A stretch of 11,625 nt of DNA from Deinococcus rhizophilus (GCF_030271215.1 NZ_JASNGB010000077.1:1503-13127); one strand, 5' to 3'; shown: positions 1 through 9,955, counted from the first letter of the stretch. Numbers and translations: made by a program. The notes: a model not told the origin generated them from the sequence alone.

Positions 1-47
1 GCATGCGGAAACCCACCCCATTCTTATGGCAAATGCTCTAGGACGGC

Positions 48-278
48 TCACGTCTCCCGCTCGTCGCGTACCAGGGCCAGGTACAGCGCCTCCACCTTCG
101 CCCGCGCCCACGGCGTGCGGCGCAGGAACTTCAGGCTGGAGGTCACCGACGGGTCGTTCTGAAAGCAGCGCACGGGCACCTGACGGGCGAGTTCCGCCCA
201 GCCGTAGTGTCCGGCGAGGCGCTCCACGATCTCCTTGAGGGTGACGCCGTGGAGGGGATCGGGCGAGGGGTAGGTCAT
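48..278 (-). CDS. VF530-family (DUF2132) small DNA-binding protein
   Basis: The 76-residue product matches the VF530 family from memory. Key blocks are DPLHGVTLKEIVE near residues 7-19, HYGWAELA at 24-31, CFQNDPSV at 38-45 and SLKFLRRTPWAR at 48-59. These order and spacing features are almost family-wide, and the length is normal for the family, which is named after a Vibrio fischeri protein reported to bind DNA. Its cellular role is not well defined. The open frame continues far upstream, but that extension has the Gln/Arg-rich composition of an antisense shadow, so I start at the ATG at 276-278. No good Shine-Dalgarno is seen. A CATCAT box (285-290) six bases before the ATG could be the -10 of a leaderless transcript. 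The gene is divergent from the membrane-protein gene at 372. Confidence 0.9.
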   Translation of the reverse strand: MTYPSPDPLHGVTLKEIVERLAGHYGWAELARQVPVRCFQNDPSVTSSLKFLRRTPWARAKVEALYLALVRDERET

Positions 279-371
279 CCAGCCATGATGGCGGGCAGAC
301 CGGGGACGCGGCAAGGCCGGGAGCCGGTGCCCCGCCCCCCCCGGACCGGACGCCTGTGCCAACATGCGCGG

Positions 372-734
372 GTGAATCCCCTGCTCCTGCGCTCCATGAT
401 CGTGACGGGCCTCCTGATCGCGGCCCTCAACGTGCTGTTCGCCGGATTTGAACACGGTTTCGGCAACATCCCGCTGTGGTTCTGGCTCGCGCAACTGCTG
501 CTGCTGCCCGCCATGCTGCTGCCCGCCCGCCTCTTTCCGGTCGCGGCGAGCACCCGGCCCTTCCTGCGCCGGACCTCGGTCTATGCGCTGGGCTGGCTGG
601 CCCCCTACGGCGTGTTCAAGGTGACGGGCGACGCCCTGCGGCCCGACTTCAACCTCGACGCCTCCCTGATCGGCCTGATCCTGCTGTGCTGGCTCTTCGG
701 GCTGGTGTTCGCCACGCTGCGGAAACCGCTGTAA
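372..734 (+). CDS. Small hypothetical membrane protein
   Basis: A 120-residue hydrophobic protein that I cannot assign to a family. Probable membrane helices are at about residues 5-25 and 34-56 (rich in Leu and Ala) and 97-115 (IGLILLCWLFGLVF). A weaker apolar stretch lies at 69-85. A short FEHGFGNIPLWFW segment joins the first two helices, and the tail is basic (TLRKPL), which suggests a cytoplasmic C-terminus. The start is uncertain. GTG at 372 keeps a short polar N-terminus, while ATG at 396 would begin inside the first helix. The longer frame back to 207 overlaps the divergent VF530 gene and is not hydrophobic, so I rejected it. The gene runs toward the minus-strand gene ending at 813, with a hairpin between them. 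Confidence 0.72.
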   Translation: MNPLLLRSMIVTGLLIAALNVLFAGFEHGFGNIPLWFWLAQLLLLPAMLLPARLFPVAASTRPFLRRTSVYALGWLAPYGVFKVTGDALRPDFNLDASLIGLILLCWLFGLVFATLRKPL

Positions 735-763
735 GAGTCGCGAGCCTCCGACCCCAGGACCAG

Positions 764-798
764 AGAGGGCCGCCCACGTCGCTGCGGGCGGCCCCTCT
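764..798. terminator. Hairpin between convergent genes, probable bidirectional terminator
   Basis: AGAGGGCCGCCC (764-775) pairs with GGGCGGCCCCTCT (786-798) with a single bulged base around a 10-base loop. It sits between the stop of the membrane-protein gene (734) and the stop of the convergent gene (813). There is no clear U-run on either side, so termination is inferred from position and stem strength only. Confidence 0.6.
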
Positions 799-812
799 GT
801 CACGGGGGGCAA

Positions 813-1115
813 TCAGACGACGATGCGGCGGAAGGCCCCGTCCTCGCCTACCACGGGAAGCTGGCCGTACGTCAGCTCCTGCTCGACGACGCGGGCGATG
901 TCCTCGCCGAGCTGCTGGGCGCCGCGCTCCTCGGTTTCGAGCGGCTGGGCCACGACGTCGAAGCCGCGCAGGGCGTCCACGTCCTGATGCCGGACCTCGA
1001 CGCGCAGTTCGTCTCCGGCAACCTGCGGGGTGATCCGCAGGCCCTCCGGGTGCTCGTAGGTGAAGGCGGCGCGGAAGGCGGCGAGGGCTTCTTGGAGGTT
1101 CACAGGAGCGGTCAT
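813..1115 (-). CDS. Hypothetical protein, 100 residues
   Basis: I do not recognise a family. The 100-residue product is soluble-looking and acidic, with no signal peptide or membrane helix. It has an N-terminal helical region (VNLQEALAAFRAAF), a probable beta segment (GLRITPQVAGDELRVEVRH), a central helix with many Glu and Gln residues (about 60-80), and a C-terminal strand (FRRIVV). The small alternating alpha/beta pattern suggests a compact single-domain protein. I start at the ATG at 1113-1115. A 17-codon extension upstream is possible but its composition is less coding-like. G/C-rich third positions support a real gene. It is divergent from the MFS transporter and could share control with it through the 103-bp gap. 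Confidence 0.7.
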   Translation of the reverse strand: MTAPVNLQEALAAFRAAFTYEHPEGLRITPQVAGDELRVEVRHQDVDALRGFDVVAQPLETEERGAQQLGEDIARVVEQELTYGQLPVVGEDGAFRRIVV

Positions 1116-1173
1116 GCGGGCAGTCTGCCGCGCCCGCCCCGGCCCCAACTGCTGTTCGCCACACACCCCAGCA

Positions 1174-1194
1174 GGCGGGTAAATGGCGGGTAAA
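1174..1194. repeat. Tandem 10-bp repeat, candidate operator of the MFS promoter
   Basis: GGCGGGTAAA occurs twice, at 1174-1183 and 1185-1194. The period is 11 bases, close to one helical turn, so both copies face the same side of the DNA. They lie immediately upstream of the TATACT box at 1204-1209, covering the place where a -35 element would sit. This is the usual layout for a protein-binding site, but the binding protein is unknown. Confidence 0.5.
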
Positions 1195-1203
1195 GGCCCG
1201 GCC

Positions 1204-1209
1204 TATACT
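1204..1209 (+). promoter_or_regulatory. -10 box of the MFS transporter gene, leaderless arrangement
   Basis: TATACT matches the TATAAT consensus at five of six positions. Its last base is nine bases before the ATG at 1219, so transcription is expected to start at or next to the start codon. No standard -35 hexamer is visible at 17 bases upstream, where the tandem repeat lies instead. The box also argues against the earlier in-frame ATG at 1183, which lies upstream of it. Confidence 0.65.
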
Positions 1210-1218
1210 CGGCCCCAC

Positions 1219-2487
<1,269 letters not shown>

Positions 2488-2495
2488 ACCCAATC

Positions 2496-2522
2496 TTGAG
2501 ACGGTGCCACTGGCCCTACAAA
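2496..2522 (+). promoter_or_regulatory. Possible promoter of the stress-protein gene
   Basis: TTGAGA (2496-2501, five of six to TTGACA) is followed by TACAAA (2517-2522, four of six to TATAAT). The spacer of 15 bases is short. A Shine-Dalgarno-like AAGGTG (2542-2547) lies five bases before the ATG at 2553, so this gene would have a normal leader, unlike several neighbours. Confidence 0.4.
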
Positions 2523-2552
2523 GCGGGGCGGGCGGTGTGCCAAGGTGCCCCC

Positions 2553-3062
2553 ATGAGCCAACAGAGCGACCACCCCACCCGCGAGGAAACGATCAAGGCG
2601 ATGGCCGCCGTCATCAAGGGCGTCAAGTTCGCCATGCTGACCGTCGAGACCGAAGACGGCCACCTGCAGGCCCACCCGATGACCACCCAGCAGACCGAGT
2701 TCGACGGCGACGTGTGGTTTATCGGCGGCAAGGACACCGGGCAGGTGCAGAGCATGATGGTCCGGCCCAACGTGAACGTCAGCTACGCCGACCACAGCGG
2801 CGGCAACTACGTCAGCATCAGCGGGCGGGCGGAACTCGTGGAAAACCGCGCCAAGCTCGAGGAACTGTGGAGCGACTTTTACAAGGCGTACTTCCCCGGC
2901 GGCATCGACGATCCCAGCGTGCAGCTGATCAAGATCGGGGCCCAGGGCGGCGAGTACTGGGGCAGCGACGGCAAGCTCAAGAACATGCTCCAGATGGCCC
3001 GCGCCGCCGTGACCGGCAAGCCCGCGACCGATCTGGGCACCAACGAGACGGTCGAGTTCTGA
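2553..3062 (+). CDS. General stress protein 26-like, pyridoxamine 5'-phosphate oxidase fold
   Basis: A 169-residue cytoplasmic protein of the FMN-binding split-barrel superfamily, close to the general stress protein 26 group. The N-terminal helix REETIKAMAAVIKGVKFAML leads into strands with LQAHPMTTQQTEFDGDVWF, where the HPM and VWF segments form the usual barrel core. VNVSYADHSGGNYVSISGRAELV (about 74-96) is the second conserved barrel block. The helix with LEELWSDFYKAYFPGG and the later GGEYWGS are also typical of this group. Members bind flavin, but their reaction is often unknown, and a redox or stress role is inferred. The start at 2553 has an AAGGTG ribosome-binding site five bases upstream; the in-frame ATG at 2496 gives a non-family extension. 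A strong terminator follows, so it is probably transcribed alone. Confidence 0.88.
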   Translation: MSQQSDHPTREETIKAMAAVIKGVKFAMLTVETEDGHLQAHPMTTQQTEFDGDVWFIGGKDTGQVQSMMVRPNVNVSYADHSGGNYVSISGRAELVENRAKLEELWSDFYKAYFPGGIDDPSVQLIKIGAQGGEYWGSDGKLKNMLQMARAAVTGKPATDLGTNETVEF

Positions 3063-3090
3063 CCCTGAAACTCTGAGACAGGTTCAGCGA

Positions 3091-3126
3091 AGAGAGGTGG
3101 GGAAGGTCCCACCTCTCTGGCTTTTT
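3091..3126 (+). terminator. Intrinsic terminator after the stress-protein gene
   Basis: AGAGAGGTGGG (3091-3101) pairs perfectly with CCCACCTCTCT (3108-3118) around a six-base loop. GGC and a run of five T (3122-3126) follow. It begins 28 bases after the stop codon. Confidence 0.95.
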
Positions 3127-3142
3127 GCGATGGTTTCGTCCC

Positions 3143-3262
3143 TCATACGGGGTCCGTCCATTGCGTGAACACATCGGGACCGCACCGGTGAACCCGTGTC
3201 GCTTCCCCTCACTCTGCTCGGATGGAATCACTGCGTCAGCGATTCGCTCGGAGTCCGTCTCA
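3143..3262. repeat. Intergenic element with inverted ends, possible Deinococcus-type small repeat
   Basis: The left end TCATACGGGGTCCG (3143-3156) is an imperfect inverted copy (10 of 14) of the right end CGGAGTCCGTCTCA (3249-3262). Inside are an 8-bp palindrome CACCGGTG (3183-3190) and a hairpin AATCACTG/CAGCGATT (3226-3233 with 3237-3244, one mismatch). That hairpin is flanked by two copies of GCTCGGA (3216-3222 and 3246-3252). The stretch has no open frame of coding quality and is less GC-biased than its surroundings. Deinococcus genomes are known to carry families of short non-coding intergenic repeats, and this looks like one. Membership in a family is inferred, since only one copy is visible here. 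Its right end overlaps the stop codon of the minus-strand gene. Confidence 0.5.
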
Positions 3263-4036
3263 GTCCAGCTTGAGGTCGAAGGTCGGCACGGAGGGCCTGG
3301 GCTTCTCGGTGGGTTTGGCCCCGGCGGGGCCGTCCAGCACAAGGTCGTCGGCGAGCACCGGCGCGGGCGGCTCGGTCGTCTCCGCCACCTCATCCGGCCC
3401 GATGACGATGGTCTGGGCGGGCGGCTCGACCTCGGGTGCCTCCGGGGTCACGGGGCGGGCGTCCGGCCTCTCGGTGGCGCTGGGAGCCTCGGCCGCCTGG
3501 GTTTCCGGCTCGTCCGGGGTCTCCATGTCCAGAGCGGCGGCGAGAACTGCGCCGTCTTCCTCCACCACGTCCGGCCCGAGTGCGGTGGGCTGGGAGGGCG
3601 CCTCGACGGTGAGCGGCTCGGGGGGCTCGGTCGCCTGCGGCTCGTCCGGGATGGGCTGCTCCTCCAGCTCGGGCGAAGCGGCGCCAGCGGCGGGGGCACT
3701 CTCCTGCGGCGTGTCCGGGGCAGTCTCCGGCGCAGCGGCCTCCGCGCCGGGTTCAGCCTGGGGCATGCGGGCATGGGAGTGGAAGGCCAGGGCCGTGGTG
3801 GGCTGGACCGTCACCTGCATGACCGGGGCCGCCCCTAGGCGGGGGGCAGCCGGGGCCGGGGCAGCGGCGGACACCCCCTGGGCCGCGCGGCGGGCGGCGA
3901 TCAGGATGGCATCGACCTCGTCGGCACTCAGCAGCCCCTTGGCCTGCAGCGTGCTGAGAATCGCCAGCGAGAGCTTGCGGACGTATTCGACCTCGGAAGG
4001 GGCGGGCGGAGTGGGTTGCACGCTAGGCCGCGTCAT
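3260..4036 (-). CDS. Hypothetical Ala/Pro/Glu-rich protein with disordered C-terminal tail
   Basis: 258 residues, no family recognised. Residues 14-55 form an ordered, probably helical N-terminal module (EVEYVRKLSLAILSTLQAKG, then LSADEVDAILIAARRAA). From about 56 to the end it is dominated by Ala, Pro, Glu and Thr, is strongly acidic and is almost certainly disordered. Two similar short blocks appear, ALGPDVVEE (152-160) and VIGPDEVAE (211-219), plus a C-terminal FDLKLD. There is no signal peptide or membrane helix. The layout suggests an adaptor-like protein with a binding helix module and a long tail, but no function can be assigned. The opposite strand is also open here, yet the minus frame has a natural start and a TAGGGT box upstream. 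Its TGA stop lies in the end of the adjacent repeat element. It is divergent from sdhCDAB. Confidence 0.75.
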   Translation of the reverse strand: MTRPSVQPTPPAPSEVEYVRKLSLAILSTLQAKGLLSADEVDAILIAARRAAQGVSAAAPAPAAPRLGAAPVMQVTVQPTTALAFHSHARMPQAEPGAEAAAPETAPDTPQESAPAAGAASPELEEQPIPDEPQATEPPEPLTVEAPSQPTALGPDVVEEDGAVLAAALDMETPDEPETQAAEAPSATERPDARPVTPEAPEVEPPAQTIVIGPDEVAETTEPPAPVLADDLVLDGPAGAKPTEKPRPSVPTFDLKLD

Positions 4037-4041
4037 GGGGG

Positions 4042-4047
4042 CACCCT
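4042..4047 (-). promoter_or_regulatory. Possible leaderless -10 box of the Ala/Pro/Glu-rich protein gene
   Basis: On the minus strand TAGGGT fits the TANNNT pattern and ends five bases before the ATG at 4034-4036. No Shine-Dalgarno is present in between. Confidence 0.4.
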
Positions 4048-4365
4048 AGCGCGTCGGGGCAGGGCCTGGCGAGTCCGGTCGCGGCGAGCCCGGGTGGGGC
4101 GGAGGCAGGAGCCCGGCAGACTGTGGGGTCGGAATCAGCCTGGGGCGGCAAGGCTGCTCTAGAGTGGGCAGGCATCCGCAGGCGACATGGGCAGGGCCGC
4201 GAAAAAGCTTCCCTGGGCGGTGGTATCGTGTGGCCTGTCTGCAACGGCGCGGCCCTTCCCCCGGTGCGGGGCAGGTCACACGGGGACCGCCGGGCACGCC
4301 GCGGCCGTCCCCCGTCCCGTCATGAGGAGCGCAGGAGAGGCACGAGGAAGAGGAGGACTGAGGGA
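4048..4365 (+). promoter_or_regulatory. Upstream region and leader of the sdh operon
   Basis: About 320 bp without a convincing gene. An extended -10 motif, TG (4221-4222) plus TATCGT (4224-4229), is the best promoter candidate for sdhCDAB, although no -35 hexamer lies at the right distance. TAGAGT (4160-4165) is a weaker alternative. If the first is used, the leader is about 130 bases long. It contains a strong hairpin, ACGGGGAC (4280-4287) with GTCCCCCGT (4307-4315, one extra C), with more pairing inside. AGGAGG (4351-4356), nine bases before the sdhC ATG, is a near-perfect ribosome-binding site. Short open frames here (for example from the ATG at 4187) run into sdhC out of frame and lack family features. 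Confidence 0.45.
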
Positions 4366-4721
4366 ATGTACCGAGGAAGAGAAGGGCAGTGGGCGTGGCT
4401 GCTTCACCGCCTGTCGGGGCTGGCAATTCTGGCTTACTTCCTGCTGCACGTGGTCAGCATCAGCCTGATCATGTTCGGCGAGGAAGCGTATATGACGGTT
4501 CACCACTGGTACGACCTGTGGCCCTTCCGGGTCGGGCTGATCCTGGTGACTGCCGGGGTGGTCTACCACGCGTTCAACGGCCTGCGCATCATGGTGATGG
4601 ACTTCACCGGGCGCGGCGTGGCTTACCAGCGCCAGATGTGGTACGGCGTGATGGTCCTGACGCTGCTGGCGACAGCCTACACTGCCTGGGTGAATATCCC
4701 GCGCATCGTGGGGGGCTACTG

Positions 4722-4722
<1 letters not shown>
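4366..4722 (+). CDS. sdhC: Succinate dehydrogenase cytochrome b subunit SdhC
   Basis: A 118-residue membrane anchor of complex II. It has three hydrophobic helices at about 14-36, 55-76 and 92-112. HRLSG (14-18) is the family signature near the quinone site, and YHAFNGLRIMVMDF (67-80) carries His68, the expected axial ligand of heme b. With SdhD it anchors SdhAB in the cytoplasmic membrane and passes electrons to the quinone pool. The start is the ATG at 4366, with AGGAGG nine bases upstream; the longer frame lacks family similarity. The stop codon overlaps the sdhD start by one base (TGATG), so the two subunits are translationally coupled. It is first in the sdhCDAB operon. Confidence 0.93.
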
Positions 4723-5099
<377 letters not shown>

Positions 5100-5142
5100 C
5101 AGCTCACAGGCTCAAGGCTGACAAGGCTCAAAGGACGGACTA

Positions 5143-6894
<1,752 letters not shown>

Positions 6895-6992
6895 GGGGCG
6901 TGTGGCCCATCGCCTGTGGCGTGCGGAGGCTGCGGCTTCAGGCTCGGGCTTTCAGCCTCCACACCAGCTCCACGCGACCAGCCACACGCCTC
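6895..6992 (+). other. Structured sdhA-sdhB intercistronic spacer with nested inverted repeats
   Basis: The 112-base gap carries a perfect 10-bp inverted repeat, GGCGTGTGGC (6897-6906) with GCCACACGCC (6981-6990). It can be extended by a G-U and a G-C pair to 6895/6992. Inside it lies an 8-bp perfect repeat, GGAGGCTG (6925-6932) with CAGCCTCC (6953-6960), continued after one mismatch by GTG/CAC. The sdhB ribosome-binding site AGAGGA (6995-7000) starts three bases after the outer stem. No T-run follows, so it is not a simple intrinsic terminator. It could be an RNA processing, stability or translation-control structure, or an inserted short repeat. Confidence 0.6.
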
Positions 6993-7006
6993 ACAGAGGA
7001 ACAGAC

Positions 7007-7759
<753 letters not shown>

Positions 7760-7792
7760 GCGGCAGTCAGCTTTCAGCGATCCGTCGTCATG

Positions 7793-7830
7793 AGGAAGGA
7801 GCAGGGGCCAAAGCCTCCGCTCCTCCTTTT
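7793..7830 (+). terminator. Intrinsic terminator of the sdhCDAB operon
   Basis: A long imperfect stem: AGG and AGGAGC (7793-7802, one bulged A) pair with GCTCCTCCT (7819-7827). GGGGC (7804-7808) pairs inside with GCCTC (7813-7817, one G-U) around a CAAA loop. Four T (7827-7830) close it. GCAGTC (7763-7768) and GACTGC (7831-7836) could extend the base of the structure. It may also slow transcription from the convergent lipoprotein gene. Confidence 0.8.
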
Positions 7831-7865
7831 GACTGCTGGCTGTTTCCTGATGCCTGACCGCTTCC

Positions 7866-8372
7866 TCAGAACTGCAGCACGTACCGCACCCCGGCCTCGT
7901 CCCGGCATTCCCCGAAGCCGCGCCCCGCGTCGTCCACGGTCAGGGTGCAGGTCAGGGTCCGGGGGCCAGTTCCAGCAGCACCGGGGCCAGCGGTGCGGGC
8001 GATCAGGCTGCCCGCCCGCAGGGTGCCCTGGGGCTGCGGGGCGGGGCCGAGGCGGGCGCCCCAGCCGAAGGTCGTGCCGCCCGTGCCCGCCGTGCCCCCC
8101 ACCGCCACGCTCAGGGAGAGGGGCGCGGACGCGTCGGCCAGACTTCCGTCCAGCACCGTCGCCCGGCCCATGTAGGTCTGCCCGCCGATGCTGAGGGCCA
8201 CGTTGTCGGCTCCTGTCGCGGGGAGGCCAGGGCGCAGGCTGCCCGGCGCGAACGTGACTGTCCCCTCCTGCCCGGTGGCGGCGTTGACGACGCGGCCCGG
8301 CGGCGCCGCCGTGAACGCGGGCGCACACGAGGCCAGCAGCGCGGCGAGGGCCACTGCAGCAAGTTGTTTCAT
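7866..8372 (-). CDS. Small predicted lipoprotein of unknown function
   Basis: 168 residues. The N-terminus MKQLAAVALAALLASC is a lipoprotein signal peptide with lipobox Leu13-Ala14-Ser15-Cys16, so the mature protein should be lipid-anchored outside the cytoplasmic membrane. The mature part is rich in Gly, Ala, Thr and Pro, with an alternating beta-type pattern. Its only cysteines after the lipobox are Cys142 and Cys156, which could form a disulfide near the end (LTCTLTV and GECRDEAG). The C-terminus YVLQF looks like a final strand. I recognise no named family. A TACGCT box six bases before the ATG suggests its own leaderless promoter. It follows the phosphatase gene on the same strand after 54 bases with a hairpin between them. 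Confidence 0.78.
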   Translation of the reverse strand: MKQLAAVALAALLASCAPAFTAAPPGRVVNAATGQEGTVTFAPGSLRPGLPATGADNVALSIGGQTYMGRATVLDGSLADASAPLSLSVAVGGTAGTGGTTFGWGARLGPAPQPQGTLRAGSLIARTAGPGAAGTGPRTLTCTLTVDDAGRGFGECRDEAGVRYVLQF

Positions 8373-8378
8373 GCCTTC

Positions 8379-8384
8379 AGCGTA
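8379..8384 (-). promoter_or_regulatory. Leaderless -10 box of the lipoprotein gene
   Basis: TACGCT on the minus strand fits TANNNT and ends six bases before the ATG at 8372. There is no usable Shine-Dalgarno at a normal distance (GAAGG lies only one base from the ATG). Confidence 0.5.
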
Positions 8385-8426
8385 GTCCGGAGCAGCGGGC
8401 GGTTGGTGACGCCCGCCACACCGGAC
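8385..8426 (-). terminator. Nested hairpin directly after the phosphatase stop codon
   Basis: GTCCGG (8385-8390) pairs with CCGGAC (8421-8426), and inside it GCGGGCG (8395-8401) pairs with CGCCCGC (8410-8416) around an eight-base loop. The four-base strands between the stems make a symmetric internal loop. On the minus strand it begins right after the TAG of the phosphatase gene (8427-8429) and ends where the TACGCT box starts. There is no U-run. It may end the hemB-phosphatase transcript or act as an operator for the lipoprotein promoter. Confidence 0.5.
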
Positions 8427-8966
8427 CTACAGCTCGGCGAACTCGTGGACGAAGCGGACCTGCGCGTCCGTCTCGATGGCGCCCCGGCGGGCCCCGCGCA
8501 CGCGGAGGGTGGCCTGCCCCGGCGGCATCCCCGCCCGGACGAGCAGGCAGGCGGCGACCAGTCCCGCTCGGCCCAGCCCGCCCCGGCAGTGCAGGGCGAC
8601 GGCGCGGCCATCCAGCAGGTGCTCCATCAGCTCGTCGAGAAAGGAATTGAAGGTGCCCAGGTCACGCGGCACATCCACGTCGCGGATCGCGCAGCCCACC
8701 AGCGTCAGTCCACGCTCCGCGACCCGCTCGTGGTAGTCGGGGATGCCCAGCAGCTCGAACTCGTGGTCTTCGAGCAGGGGGGCGATGACGGTGGCCCCCT
8801 CCTGCGCGAGCCGGGACAGGTCGGCGTCCAGGTCGCGTTCGTGGGTCACGCCCGGCTGATACAGGCTCTCGCCCTTCTTGCCGGGCGCGATGGTGAGGCC
8901 CAGGCGCCCCGGCCACAGGCCCGTGTCCACCCAGTCCACCCGCAGCGGCGAAAGGGCACTCGTCAT
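8427..8966 (-). CDS. Cysteine-based protein phosphatase, CDKN3/KAP-like dual-specificity type
   Basis: 179 residues with the phosphatase P-loop HCRGGLGR (126-133), giving nucleophile Cys127 and phosphate-binding Arg133 in the CX5R pattern. Asp96 in AIRDVDVP is the likely general acid. The block [18 protein letters not shown], followed by [16 protein letters not shown] (161-176), closely resembles the eukaryotic cyclin-dependent-kinase-associated phosphatase CDKN3 (recalled, not searched). It probably removes phosphate from Tyr, Ser or Thr residues of cytoplasmic proteins; the substrate is unknown. No signal peptide or membrane helix is present. The ATG overlaps the hemB stop as ATGA (8963-8966), and an AGGAGA ribosome-binding site (8970-8975) lies just upstream within hemB. 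The gene is therefore translationally coupled to hemB. Confidence 0.88.
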   Translation of the reverse strand: MTSALSPLRVDWVDTGLWPGRLGLTIAPGKKGESLYQPGVTHERDLDADLSRLAQEGATVIAPLLEDHEFELLGIPDYHERVAERGLTLVGCAIRDVDVPRDLGTFNSFLDELMEHLLDGRAVALHCRGGLGRAGLVAACLLVRAGMPPGQATLRVRGARRGAIETDAQVRFVHEFAEL

Positions 8967-9955
8967 GCGTCTCCTGAGTCCCGGAGCCAGCGGGCGGCGT
9001 CCAGCGCGTGATAGGTGATGATCGCGTCGGCCCCGGCGCGGCGCATCCCGGTGAGGGTCTCCAGCACGGTGCGGCGCTCGTCCATGTATCCGGCCTGGGC
9101 GGCGGCCTTGATCAGCGAGTATTCGCCGCTGACGTTGTAGGCGACGAGCGGCAGGTCAAAGTGCTCGCGCAGCGCCCGCAGCATGTCGAGGTAGGCCAGC
9201 GCGGGCTTGACCATCAGGAAGTCGGCGCCCTCCCCCACGTCCAGCCGGGCTTCCCGCAGGGCCTCGCGCTCGCCGCCCGCCGGGTCCATCTGGTAGGAGG
9301 CCCGGTTGCCCACGCTGGGGGCACTCCCCGCCGCGTCGCGAAAGGGACCGTAGTAGGCGCTGGCGTACTTGACCGCGTAGGCCATGACGGGGATGTGGTC
9401 AAAGCCCGCCGCATCCAGCGCCGCCCGGATCGCCCCGACCTGTCCGTCCATCATCGCGCTGGGGGCCACCACGTCCGCCCCGGCGCGGGCCTGCGAGACG
9501 GCGGTGCGGGCCAGCAGCTCCAGCGCAGCGTCGTTGTCCACCGTCCAGTCGCCCTCCCCCGTCTGGCACAGCGGCCCGCAGTGGCCGTGGTCGGTGTACT
9601 CGCACAGGCAGGTGTCGGCGACCACGGTCACGTCCGGCACCCCGGCCTTGATCGCCGCCGCCGCCCGCTGAATCACGCCGCCCTCGGCGTAGGCGCCGCT
9701 GCCCTGGGGGTCTTTCTGGGAGGGGATGCCGAAGAGGATCACGCTCAGGACGCCCAGTTCCAGCGCCTCCCGCGCCTGGGCGACCGCGCCCGTGACGCTG
9801 TGGCGGCTCACGCCGGGCATGGTGGCGATGGGCGTCTCGGTGTCTTCCTCGTGGACGAAGATGGGGTGGATGAAGTGCCGTGGGGCGAGGCTGATCTCGC
9901 GGGTCAGGGCACGCAGGCCAGCGCTGCGGCGCAGGCGACGGGGACGCTCCAGCAT
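8963..9955 (-). CDS. hemB: Porphobilinogen synthase (delta-aminolevulinic acid dehydratase)
   Basis: 330 residues, normal for HemB, which condenses two 5-aminolevulinate molecules to porphobilinogen in cytoplasmic tetrapyrrole synthesis. [11 protein letters not shown] (26-36) is the conserved N-terminal block. Cys116, Cys118 and Cys126 in [14 protein letters not shown] form the catalytic zinc site, so this is a zinc-type rather than magnesium-only enzyme. Lys196 in [17 protein letters not shown] and Lys250 in [12 protein letters not shown] are the two Schiff-base lysines. The C-terminal [14 protein letters not shown] (273-286) is also family-typical. The ATG at 9953-9955 has a TAGCCT box seven bases upstream, consistent with leaderless expression. 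Its stop overlaps the phosphatase start. Confidence 0.97.
   Translation of the reverse strand: MLERPRRLRRSAGLRALTREISLAPRHFIHPIFVHEEDTETPIATMPGVSRHSVTGAVAQAREALELGVLSVILFGIPSQKDPQGSGAYAEGGVIQRAAAAIKAGVPDVTVVADTCLCEYTDHGHCGPLCQTGEGDWTVDNDAALELLARTAVSQARAGADVVAPSAMMDGQVGAIRAALDAAGFDHIPVMAYAVKYASAYYGPFRDAAGSAPSVGNRASYQMDPAGGEREALREARLDVGEGADFLMVKPALAYLDMLRALREHFDLPLVAYNVSGEYSLIKAAAQAGYMDERRTVLETLTGMRRAGADAIITYHALDAARWLRDSGDA

Noticed and set aside
335..342. Run of eight C as a possible phase-variation tract
   Set aside because: It lies in the gap before the membrane-protein gene rather than within a coding sequence, and such a run is unremarkable in DNA of this GC content.
1183..1218. Earlier in-frame ATG for the MFS transporter
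   Set aside because: It lies upstream of the TATACT promoter and inside the tandem repeat, so it would not be on the transcript.
3222..4049. Plus-strand Ser/Gly-rich frame opposite the Ala/Pro/Glu-rich gene
   Set aside because: Simple Ser/Gly/Ala repetition without a plausible ribosome-binding site. It begins inside the repeat element and ends past the minus gene's promoter.
6902..7006. Upstream GTG start that would extend SdhB by 35 residues
   Set aside because: The extension would be read from the structured spacer and has no similarity to SdhB. The ATG at 7007 has an AGAGGA site at ideal distance.
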